Assembly (NCBI RefSeq): GCF_016598575.1 | Contig: NZ_CP066801.1 | Coordinates: forward strand, 2,728,001 to 2,792,000 | Direction: 5' to 3' | Source of the DNA: Streptomyces sp. HSG2 | Lineage (GTDB): Bacteria > Actinomycetota > Actinomycetes > Streptomycetales > Streptomycetaceae | Length of the DNA stretch: 64,000 nucleotides | Shown here: positions 8,932 to 16,880 of the stretch, in pieces | How the letters are laid out: every line of letters begins with the position of its first letter | Position numbering within the stretch: position 1 is the first letter of the stretch | Translations under genes and position numbers: made by a program | Notes under the pieces: model-generated | What the model saw: only the letters and a program-made list of their open reading frames with translations | The model's database searches: none | Told to the model about the DNA's origin: nothing

Positions 8932-11900
8932 TCACGGAGCGGCGGCGTCGACGGCTCTGACGATCCGCTTGTCCGACACCGGGTACGCCGTCCCCAGCGC
9001 GTGGGCGAAGTAGCTGACCCGGAGTTCCTCGATCATCCAGCGGATTTCCAGGACCTCTCGCGGCACCGGGCGCCCCTTGGGCATCCGCTCCAGCAGCCAC
9101 GCGTACTCGTCCCGCATCTCGTGGACCTTCGCCATCCGCGTGGTGTCACGCTGGACCTGGGTCGGCATCTGCTGCAACCGACGATCCACCGCGACCAGAT
9201 AGCGCATCAGGTCGGGCAGCCGGGCCAGCCCCGCCTCCGTGACGAAGCCCGGCTTCACCAGAGCGTCCAGTTGCTCGCGCACATCCCGGAGATTGGGGAG
9301 CAGCGTCGGGCTGCGTGTCGCCTTCAGCCGCCGCTCGCAGGCCTGCCAGGCGGCCAACACCTGCCGCACCTGGTCGACGGCGCGCACGGTGGTGTCGACG
9401 ATCTCCGAGCGGACCCCCTCGTAGAGCCGACGGTACGACGCCTCGTCCCAGGCCGGGCCCCCGAGGTCCGCCATCAGTCGATCGGCCGCCGCCATGGCGC
9501 AGTCCTCGAAGAGCGCCCCCGTCGAACCGTGCGGGTTGGCGGACAACGCGAGCTTTTGCTGGTTGCCCAGGTGATCGGCGGCGTACTTGGCCGGACTCAC
9601 CGGGATCGCCCGCAGGACGAGTCGGCGGGTGCCTCGCCACATGGCCTCGGCCTGCTCGGCCTCGGAGTCGAAGAGCCGCACCGACACCGTGTCGCCGTCG
9701 TCGACCAGGGCCGGGTACGCCCGAACAGGTTGACCGCCCCGACGGGTCTCGAAGACACGGGGGAGCGCGCCGATCGTCCAGTCGGTCAGCCCCGAACGTT
9801 CGACCGACTCGCCGCCCTCCCGGGAGGCGGTGGCCGCCGCGGCCTGCGAGAGGGCCTGACGGGCCTTCGGGCGGAGGCGGAGCCGCAGCTCCTCCAGGTC
9901 CTTGCCCTCGTCCAGTCGGCGACGCCGCTCGTCCACGATCCTGAAAGTGATCCGCAGGTGGTCCGGGACCTTCGCCCAGTCGAAGTCCTCCGGCTCGACG
10001 GACACCCCGGTCATCGCCCGCAGCTCCCGGGCCATCGCCACCGGCAGAGGCTCCCGGAGCGGTTGGGCGCGGTCGAGGAACCGCCGCGCGTAGTCCGGCG
10101 CCGGGACGCACCGGCGGCGGATCGGCTTGGGCAGGGAACGGATCAGCTCCGTCACCACCTCGGCGCGCGAGCCCGGGATCTGCCAGTCGAACCCCTCGCC
10201 GCTCACCTGGTTCAGCACCTGGAGCGGGATGTGGACCGTCACCCCGTCCGCGTCCGCCCCGGGCTCGAACTGATAGGTGACGCGAAGCTTCAGCGCCCCC
10301 TGCCGCCAGACGTCCGGGTAGTCGTCCTTGGTGACCGCCCCGGCCTTCTCGTTGACGAGCATCTCGCGCTCGAAATCGAGGAAGTCGGGACGCTCGCGCT
10401 GCTCGCTCTTCCACCACGCGTCGAAGTGCGCCCCGGAGACCACGTGGTCCGGCACGCGCTGGTCGTAGAAGTCGAACAGCGTCTCGTCGTCGACGAGGAT
10501 GTCCCGGCGCCGCGCCCGGTGCTCCAACTCCTCGACCTCGGTCAGCAGCCGGCGGTTGGCCGCGAAGAACCGGTGGTGGGTCCGCCAGTCCCCCTCGACC
10601 AGCGCGTGCCGGACGAACAGCTCGCGGCTCGCCTCGGGGTCGATCCGTCCGTAGTTCACCTTGCGGTGGGCCACGATCGGCACCCCGTACAAGGTCACCT
10701 TCTCGTAGGCCATCACCGCGGCCTGGTCCTTCTCCCAGTGCGGTTCGCTGTGGGTGCGCTTCACCAGGTGGGCGGCGAGCGGTTCCACCCATTCCGGTTC
10801 GATCCGCGCGTTCACCCGCGCCCACAGCCGGGAGGTCTCGACCAACTCGGCGGACATCACGAACCGCGGCGGCTTCCGGAACAGCGCCGAGCCGGGGAAG
10901 ATCGCGAACTTGGCGCCGCGCGCGCCCAGGTACTCGTTCTTGGCTCCCTCCCGCACGTCCTTCATCCCCACGTGGGAGAGCAGCCCGGCGAGCAGCGAGA
11001 CGTGGATCCGATCCGGTGGGGCGTCCTGTCCTTCCAGTCCCAGACCCAGTTGTCCGGCCACCGAGCGCAGTTGCGCGTAGATGTCCTGCCACTCGCGGAT
11101 GCGGAGGAAGTTCAGGTACTCCTCCCGACACATCCGACGGAACGACGACGAACCCCGCTCACGCTGTTGCTCGCGGACGTACCGCCAGAGGTTCAGCAGG
11201 GTGAGGAAGTCGCTGTTCTCGTCCTTGAACCGCGCGTGCCGCTGGTCGGCCTGGGCCTGCCGGTCCGCGGGGCGCTCCCGGGGGTCCTGGATGGACAGCG
11301 CGGCGGCGATGACCATCACCTCGCGCACACAGCCGTTGCGGTCCGCCTCCAGCACCATCCTGGCCAGTCGAGGGTCCACGGGGAGTTGCGCCAGTCGGCG
11401 CCCCAACGGGGTGAGCCGCTTGCGGACGTCCTTCTCGGACGGGTCGAGCGCGCCCAACTCCCGCAACAACTGGACACCGTCGCGGATGTTGCGGTGGTCC
11501 GGCGGGTCGATGAAGGGGAACCGCTCGATGTCGCCGAGACCGGCCGCCGTCATCTGCAGGATCACCGAGGCGAGGTTGGTGCGCAGGATCTCGGCGTCGG
11601 TGAACTCCGGCCGGGAGGCGAAGTCCTCCTCGCTGTAGAGCCGGATGCAGACGCCGTCCGAGGTGCGACCGCAACGCCCCTTGCGCTGGTTGGCGCTGGC
11701 CTGCGAGATGGGTTCGATCGGCAGGCGCTGGACCTTGGTGCGGTGGCTGTAGCGGGAGATCCGGGCGAAACCCGGGTCGACGACGTACTTGATGCCCGGA
11801 ACGGTGAGCGAGGTCTCCGCGACGTTGGTCGCGAGCACGATCCGCCGGCCCGGGTGCGGCTGGAACACCCGATGCTGCTCGGCATGGGACAGCCGGGCGT

Positions 11901-12900
11901 AGAGCGGCAGCACCTCGGTGCGCCCCCATCCGGTGCCGCCCCCGCGCGCCGGCTTCATCCGCTCCAGGGCGTCCGCGGTGTCCCGGATCTCCCGCTCTCC
12001 GGAGAGGAAGACGAGAATGTCGCCCTCACCCTCGCCCATCAGCTCCTCGACCGCGTCGATGATCGCCGTGATCTGGTCGCGGTCGGTGTCCTCGCCACCC
12101 TCCTCCAACAGCGGCCGGTAGCGCACCTCGACCGGGTAGGTCCGACCGCTGACCTCGACGATCGGCGCGTCCGCGAAGTGCCGCGAGAACCGCTGAGGAT
12201 CGATGGTCGCGGACGTGATCACGACCTTGAGGTCGGGCCGCCTGGGCAGCAGCTGCGCCAGGTAGCCGAGCAGGAAGTCGATGTTGAGGGACCGTTCGTG
12301 GGCCTCGTCGATGATGATCGTGTCGTAGGCGCGCAGTTCCCGGTCGGTCTGGATCTCCGCGAGGAGGATCCCGTCCGTCATCAGCTTCACGAAGGTGCCG
12401 CCGGGGTCCACCTGGTCGGTGAAGCGGACCTTCCAGCCGACGGCCTCGCCCAGCGGGGTGTCCAGCTCGGCGGCGACGCGCTCGGCGACCGTGCGCGCCG
12501 CGATCCGGCGCGGCTGGGTGTGCCCGATCATGCCCCGCACACCGCGTCCGAGATCCAGGCAGATCTTCGGGATCTGCGTGGTCTTCCCGGAGCCGGTCTC
12601 GCCGGCGACGATCACCACCTGGTGGTCGCGTATCGCCTCGGCGATCTCGTCCCGCTTCCGGCTGACCGGCAACGACTCGGGATAGGTGACCGCCGGGACC
12701 CGGGCGCGGCGCTCGGCCGTCCGCAGAGCACCCCGGTCGATCTCGGCCGCCAACTCGGTGAGCACCGCGGCGCGTGCCTCCGGCTTGCGGATCTTCCGTG
12801 CCCCCTCCAGCCTGCGCCCCAGCCGGTGCGCGTCACGCAGCGACAACTCGGTCAACCGGGAGGCGAGGGAGCCGAGGGTGGGGGCGGATTGGGTAGCCAT
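8932..12900 (-). CDS. hrpA: ATP-dependent RNA helicase HrpA (DEAH box)
   Basis: 1322 residues, full length for HrpA. It is a cytoplasmic 3'-5' RNA helicase of the DEAH/RHA family, implicated in mRNA processing and ribosome rescue in other bacteria. Walker A GETGSGKTT is at residues 100-108, the DEAH box (IIIDEAHERSLN) at 198-201, and motif III is SATI. The QRKGRCGR motif VI appears in ANQRKGRCGRTSDGVCIRLYS. The HA2/winged-helix, OB-fold and the long C-terminal DUF3418 region follow. It is transcribed alone on the minus strand and bracketed by tRNA genes. The ATG at 12900 has no competing family-supported start. Confidence 0.96.
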   Translation of the reverse strand: MATQSAPTLGSLASRLTELSLRDAHRLGRRLEGARKIRKPEARAAVLTELAAEIDRGALRTAERRARVPAVTYPESLPVSRKRDEIAEAIRDHQVVIVAGETGSGKTTQIPKICLDLGRGVRGMIGHTQPRRIAARTVAERVAAELDTPLGEAVGWKVRFTDQVDPGGTFVKLMTDGILLAEIQTDRELRAYDTIIIDEAHERSLNIDFLLGYLAQLLPRRPDLKVVITSATIDPQRFSRHFADAPIVEVSGRTYPVEVRYRPLLEEGGEDTDRDQITAIIDAVEELMGEGEGDILVFLSGEREIRDTADALERMKPARGGGTGWGRTEVLPLYARLSHAEQHRVFQPHPGRRIVLATNVAETSLTVPGIKYVVDPGFARISRYSHRTKVQRLPIEPISQASANQRKGRCGRTSDGVCIRLYSEEDFASRPEFTDAEILRTNLASVILQMTAAGLGDIERFPFIDPPDHRNIRDGVQLLRELGALDPSEKDVRKRLTPLGRRLAQLPVDPRLARMVLEADRNGCVREVMVIAAALSIQDPRERPADRQAQADQRHARFKDENSDFLTLLNLWRYVREQQRERGSSSFRRMCREEYLNFLRIREWQDIYAQLRSVAGQLGLGLEGQDAPPDRIHVSLLAGLLSHVGMKDVREGAKNEYLGARGAKFAIFPGSALFRKPPRFVMSAELVETSRLWARVNARIEPEWVEPLAAHLVKRTHSEPHWEKDQAAVMAYEKVTLYGVPIVAHRKVNYGRIDPEASRELFVRHALVEGDWRTHHRFFAANRRLLTEVEELEHRARRRDILVDDETLFDFYDQRVPDHVVSGAHFDAWWKSEQRERPDFLDFEREMLVNEKAGAVTKDDYPDVWRQGALKLRVTYQFEPGADADGVTVHIPLQVLNQVSGEGFDWQIPGSRAEVVTELIRSLPKPIRRRCVPAPDYARRFLDRAQPLREPLPVAMARELRAMTGVSVEPEDFDWAKVPDHLRITFRIVDERRRRLDEGKDLEELRLRLRPKARQALSQAAAATASREGGESVERSGLTDWTIGALPRVFETRRGGQPVRAYPALVDDGDTVSVRLFDSEAEQAEAMWRGTRRLVLRAIPVSPAKYAADHLGNQQKLALSANPHGSTGALFEDCAMAAADRLMADLGGPAWDEASYRRLYEGVRSEIVDTTVRAVDQVRQVLAAWQACERRLKATRSPTLLPNLRDVREQLDALVKPGFVTEAGLARLPDLMRYLVAVDRRLQQMPTQVQRDTTRMAKVHEMRDEYAWLLERMPKGRPVPREVLEIRWMIEELRVSYFAHALGTAYPVSDKRIVRAVDAAAP

Positions 12901-13112
12901 ACGGACGCCAGGATCTCATCCCGGCCGGCGAGCGAGCCAACGCTTTCCGGTGCCGAATCCCTCACAGGCGAGCCTCGGTCGGCTCGGGCACGCCACCGCG
13001 GGGCGCGTCGCGCTCGGGCGGAGAGTCGGATTTCCGGGAGCCGGATGCCACACGGGGACGCCGGAGCGTGGACGCCGCCCCCCGGTGGAGTGCCTTCACC
13101 GGGGCACACGAC

Positions 13113-13148
13113 AGACAGCCCCGGACGGCACGCCGTCCGGGGCTGTCT
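13113..13148 (-). terminator. Terminator of the Glu-Asp-Phe tRNA cluster
   Basis: A perfect 16-bp stem (13113-13128 with 13133-13148, 4-nt loop) ends eight bases past the 3' end of tRNA-Phe on the minus strand. Confidence 0.8.
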
Positions 13149-13155
13149 CACGAGG

Positions 13156-13229
13156 TGGCTGGGGCCGGGGTCGAACCGGCGACCTTCCGCTTTTCAGGCG
13201 GACGCTCGTACCAACTGAGCTACCCAGCC
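13156..13229 (-). tRNA. tRNA-Phe (GAA)
   Basis: 74 nt. The acceptor GGCTGGG pairs with CCCAGCC, the anticodon stem TCCGC pairs with GCGGA, and the loop CTGAAAA gives anticodon GAA. The T-arm is GCCGG-TTCGACC-CCGGC. It is the last gene of the minus-strand cluster Glu-Asp-Phe. Confidence 0.97.
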
Positions 13230-13251
13230 ACGCGACCCACGGGGGTCGCGG

Positions 13252-13326
13252 CGGTCCTGACGGGATTTGAACCCGCGGCCTCCACCTTGACAGGGTGGCG
13301 AGCACTCCAAACTGCTCCACAGGACC
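13252..13326 (-). tRNA. tRNA-Asp (GTC), copy 2
   Basis: 75 nt, identical to the copy at 8764-8838. The anticodon loop is CTGTCAA. It sits 22 bp upstream of tRNA-Phe in the same transcript. Confidence 0.97.
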
Positions 13327-13362
13327 AAGCGCGTACGAGACGGGTCTCGTACGGGTGGTGCG

Positions 13363-13435
13363 TGCCCCCAACGGGATTCGAACCCGTGCTACCGCCTTGA
13401 AAGGGCGGCGTCCTAGGCCGCTAGACGATGAGGGC
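13363..13435 (-). tRNA. tRNA-Glu (TTC)
   Basis: 73 nt. The anticodon stem GCCGC/GGCGG-type arm has the loop CTTTCAA, giving anticodon TTC. The acceptor GCCCTCA pairs with TGGGGGC and includes one U-G wobble. It is first in the Glu-Asp-Phe cluster. Confidence 0.95.
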
Positions 13436-13515
13436 TATCGGCCCACCTGGGCGCTTCTCGGCGCCTCGGGGACGTGAGAAGCATATGGGATGGCGGGAGG
13501 TATCGCCAAAACGAT

Positions 13516-15249
13516 TCAAGGGGTGGTCGCCGAGGGGAGGGCATCGGGCGGGGTCGGGGGAGGACCGGGGGGCGAGGTGCCCGACGCGGCGGCGTCCCGC
13601 TCCGAGGTGCCCGACGCGGCGGCGGCAGTGGCCTCGGCCGAGGTGGGGACCGGTTCCGAGGTGGCGGCCTCCGTCGGCGCGGGCGCGGTGGCGGACGTGG
13701 GAGAGCCCGCGACGGACGGCGAGGGGGCGGCGCCCGGCTGGTTCTCCTCGGGCAGGTGGCGGCTGACCTCGGCGGTGGACAGGCCCAGCCCGCCCAGTTC
13801 GATCTCGTCCCAGGCCTGAAGACGCCGGGTCTCCCGGTCGAAGTACAGGACCGACGCCTGGATCGGGTCCGGGTGCTCCCCCTGGACCGCGCGCAGTCCG
13901 CTGCCCCCGGTCGAGCCCCCGACGCGCAGCCGAGTGCCGTACTCCATGACCTCGGTCTTGTTGCGGTGGAGGTGGCCGGCGAGCACCAGCGGCACGGTGC
14001 CGTCCACCTCCCGGGCCGCCTCGGGCTCGTGGACCACGGCGACGTCGACCGGGGTGCCGGCGGCGCGCTGGTCGCGCAGGGCCGATGCCAGGCGGGCGCC
14101 GGCGAGCTTCTGGGACGCCTCGGCCCCCTCCTCGCGTGTCCGGTCCGGGGTGAACTGCGGGTCGCCGGTGCCGGCGAAGCGCAGCCCGGCGAGGGTGACG
14201 GCCCGTCCGTCGTCGAGGACGTGGGTGTTGCGCAACTCCTCGATGTAGCGCTGGGTGACGAGGGAGTCGTGGTTGCCCCGAACCCAGACGTAGGGGGCGC
14301 CCAGATCCTCGATGGGGTCCAGGTAGCCGTTCTCGGCGGCGCTGCCGTGGTCCATGGTGTCGCCGGAGTCGACGATCACGTCGATCTCGTACTGGTCGAC
14401 CAAAGAGGAGGTGATCTTCCATCCGGCGGGGTTGAGGTGGAGGTCGGAGACGTGCAGCACCCGGATGGTGGTCGGGTCCGGCTGGTAGACGGGGAGTGTC
14501 GAGGCCGCGTCGTACAACTTGGTGACGTTGGTGACCAGCCGGGCCAGTTCCTGCTGGTACACGTCGAATTCGGTGACGATGCTGCGTGCGTCGCCGACCA
14601 GCGAGGGCGCCGAGGTCAGCAGTCCGGAGAACCTGGGTTCCAGTACGGAGTCCGGGTCCCAGGTGGCGTAGGCGGTGCCCCCGGAGGCGGCCAGGAGGGT
14701 GAGTGCCAGGCCGCCGGCGGCCAGGGCGGGGCGGGGGCGTCGGTAGACGGCCAGTCCGAGGGCGGTGGCACCGGTGACGACGGCGACGCCGGAGCGGAGG
14801 GCGAGGTCGCGGGTGCCGCCGCCGACGTCCTCGGCCACGTCGGACTGGAGGCCGGAGAGCCGCTCGGGGTGGTCGACGAGGACCTGCGACCGCTCCGGGT
14901 CGAGTCGGTCCACGTTGACGTCCAGGCGGAAGGGCCCGGTGTGGCTGTCGAACCGGAGCGCGCCCAGGGGCGACACGTTGATCTCGGTGCCTCCGGTGAC
15001 CGAGGGCCGCAGCGCCATGGTGGTGTCCATCGGGCCGACGGGAACCTCCACGTTGCCCACGGTGAGCAACCCGAGCCAGGCGCCGACCCCCATCACGGCG
15101 AACAGCCCGAGGGCGTCGAGCACCGGGCGCCGGCGGGTGGCGAGCCCGGTCGGCGCGGCACCCCGGTCCGGGCGGCGGCGGGCGGGGAGGCGAGGCGACC
15201 TCGGCGGTGGACCGAGGGGGTGCCGGGCTTGTGCGGGGACGCGGGCCAT
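13516..15249 (-). CDS. Membrane-anchored calcineurin-like metallophosphoesterase
   Basis: 577 residues. The phosphoesterase core shows the full dinuclear metal motif set: HVSDLHLN, VDSGDTMDHG, VRGNHDS, AVVHEPE and AGHLHRNK. Upstream are two membrane segments (about residues 46-65, LGLFAVMGVGAWLGLLTVG, and about 160-195, SGVAVVTGATALGL then ALAAGGLALTLLAA) enclosing an extracytoplasmic stretch. The last 100 residues are a low-complexity Pro/Ala/Thr/Ser tail. The substrate cannot be read from sequence; it may hydrolyse phosphodiesters at the cell surface. The ATG at 15249 follows a purine-poor leader, so the exact start is moderately sure. Confidence 0.85.
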   Translation of the reverse strand: MARVPAQARHPLGPPPRSPRLPARRRPDRGAAPTGLATRRRPVLDALGLFAVMGVGAWLGLLTVGNVEVPVGPMDTTMALRPSVTGGTEINVSPLGALRFDSHTGPFRLDVNVDRLDPERSQVLVDHPERLSGLQSDVAEDVGGGTRDLALRSGVAVVTGATALGLAVYRRPRPALAAGGLALTLLAASGGTAYATWDPDSVLEPRFSGLLTSAPSLVGDARSIVTEFDVYQQELARLVTNVTKLYDAASTLPVYQPDPTTIRVLHVSDLHLNPAGWKITSSLVDQYEIDVIVDSGDTMDHGSAAENGYLDPIEDLGAPYVWVRGNHDSLVTQRYIEELRNTHVLDDGRAVTLAGLRFAGTGDPQFTPDRTREEGAEASQKLAGARLASALRDQRAAGTPVDVAVVHEPEAAREVDGTVPLVLAGHLHRNKTEVMEYGTRLRVGGSTGGSGLRAVQGEHPDPIQASVLYFDRETRRLQAWDEIELGGLGLSTAEVSRHLPEENQPGAAPSPSVAGSPTSATAPAPTEAATSEPVPTSAEATAAAASGTSERDAAASGTSPPGPPPTPPDALPSATTP

Positions 15250-15473
15250 TGGGCCCCTATGCCCAGGGGGCGGAGCGGGTATGCGCGCGCCGCGGGTGGT
15301 GGGAGGGCGGCCGGGACACCGGCGGCGGGCGGTGCGGGCGGGGCCGCGCCGCGACCGCGAGGTCGCGCCGACGCGCGACGCGGCCTCCCGGACCCCGTGA
15401 ACAACCCCGTGCCCCGGGGCCGAGGCGCCTGGTGCCTCGGCCTGGTCCGGAGGGGGGATGGTTCACAGGGGGC

Positions 15474-15824
15474 TCATCCCCAACCCAGCTCGTGAAGCCG
15501 GTCGTCGTCGATGCCGAAGTGGTGGGCGATCTCGTGGACCACGGTCACGGCGACCTCGCGCACCACCTCCTGCGGCGTCGCGCAGTGGCGGAGCGTCGGG
15601 CCCCGGTAGACGGAGATGCGATCGGGCAGCACCCCCGCGTACCACTCGCCCCGCTCGGTGAGCGGGGTGCCCTCGTACAACCCCAATAGCTCCGGGTCGT
15701 CCGCCGGGGGCTCCTCCTCGACGAACACCGCCACGTTGTCCATGAGCCTGGTCAGTTCCGGCGGGATCGTGTCCAGGGCGTCCGCCACCAGCTCTTCGAA
15801 GGCTTCTCGCGTCATCTCCAGCAC
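15474..15824 (-). CDS. Zincin-like metallopeptidase family protein
   Basis: 116 residues from GTG 15824. It is a compact zincin of the actinobacterial minimal metallopeptidase family (Pfam Zincin_1). TVVHEIAHHFGIDDDRLHELG contains the HExxHxxxxxD-type zinc site. ELTRLMDNVAVFVEE and LGLYEGTPLTERGEWYAGVLPDRI are the strongly conserved parts before it. The same frame stays open far upstream only because it runs antisense to other genes. Physiological substrate unknown. The alternative ATG at 15815 would drop three residues and has a badly spaced ribosome binding site. Confidence 0.88.
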   Translation of the reverse strand: MLEMTREAFEELVADALDTIPPELTRLMDNVAVFVEEEPPADDPELLGLYEGTPLTERGEWYAGVLPDRISVYRGPTLRHCATPQEVVREVAVTVVHEIAHHFGIDDDRLHELGWG

Positions 15825-15997
15825 ACGACCATTGTCCGCCACGAGCGCCCCTCGCGACCGGATCGGGCGCGCGCCCGAGACGCGGCTTCGCCGCACGCTC
15901 GTCCGGACCGCGAGGTCCCGCGGGCCGGGGCGCGTGTCCTCCCGAGGACGACGGGAGTTGGGCACGACGACCGCGTCGATCCCGGAGGTGGCTGCTC

Positions 15998-16612
15998 GTG
16001 CGCTCCTGGCCCGTACCCGTCCGTCTGGCCGCGGTGGCCGCCGCCCTCGCCCTCCTGCCGGGCTGTGTGAGCGTGGGCGACGACACCGGTGGGGAGGCCG
16101 CGACGCCGTCGCGGCCTCCGGAGAGGGCCGGCGAGGAAGTCGTGGGGGGTGGTGGTCCCGGCTCCCCGGCCGGCGGCTCCGGGCACGGCGCCGCCGCGGA
16201 GGCGCGCGCGCGGAAGGACGCGAAGGCCGACGGAGCCCCCGCGCGCGAGCGGGGCGTGCGAGCGGACGAGGACGCGGGCGTGGCGGCCGAGCGCGAGCCG
16301 GAGGACGCTCCCGGGGAGGCGGTGGAGGACGGGGAGGTCGACGAGGGCGGGTCGTCCCAGGAGCCCCCGCCGCCGAGCGCGCCCGCCGCGCCCGCCCCGT
16401 CGGAGGACGACGGCCCCGATCCGGTGCCGACCCGGCCTCCGCCCCCCGCCCCCACCGCCACGGAGCCTCCCGAACCGACACCGCCGAGGGAGCCGTCCTC
16501 GCCGGCGCTGCCCGAACCGACGGACGTCGTGCCGTCGTCCGCGGCCCACGAGCCCCCCGACTCGCCGCTCGCGTACCGTGAGCCGGCGCCACGCGCGGGA
16601 ATCCCGGTGTGA
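15998..16612 (+). CDS. Secreted lipoprotein with disordered Pro/Glu-rich body
   Basis: 204 residues from GTG 15998, with GGAGGTG just upstream. The signal peptide MRSWPVPVRLAAVAAALALLPGC ends in a lipobox (LLPGC), predicting lipidation at Cys23 and anchoring outside the membrane. The remainder is low complexity: Gly/Ala/Glu/Asp-rich, then long Pro-rich runs. No folded domain is recognised. It may act as a wall-spanning spacer, but that is a guess. Between the divergent metallopeptidase and the DEAD-box gene. Confidence 0.7.
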   Translation: MRSWPVPVRLAAVAAALALLPGCVSVGDDTGGEAATPSRPPERAGEEVVGGGGPGSPAGGSGHGAAAEARARKDAKADGAPARERGVRADEDAGVAAEREPEDAPGEAVEDGEVDEGGSSQEPPPPSAPAAPAPSEDDGPDPVPTRPPPPAPTATEPPEPTPPREPSSPALPEPTDVVPSSAAHEPPDSPLAYREPAPRAGIPV

Positions 16613-16880
16613 TCCGGGGCCGGAAGGGCGGGGTGGTTCGCGGGGGGTCGTGGTCCGTGTGAGAGGGGCCTCGGAGCCGCGATTTGCTTCGCGAGGTGGG
16701 GGGCGCGTATGGTGGCAGATCGTTTGATCCCATTTGCCCGGCGCCATCGCAGAGCGCGCCGTGTGGCGCGTACTCTCCCTTGCCGTGGCTGACCGCATAG
16801 AGGCGGTCGTATTTGCGAAGCAGCGCATCACGGAGTTGACGGGCGCGTGCCGACGAGACTCCGGAAGGTTGCGTATTCGC

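Noticed and set aside
8920..13218. A 1432-codon open frame on the plus strand
   Set aside because: It is antisense to hrpA over its whole length, has no family motifs, and arises because high-GC codons leave few stops in that frame.
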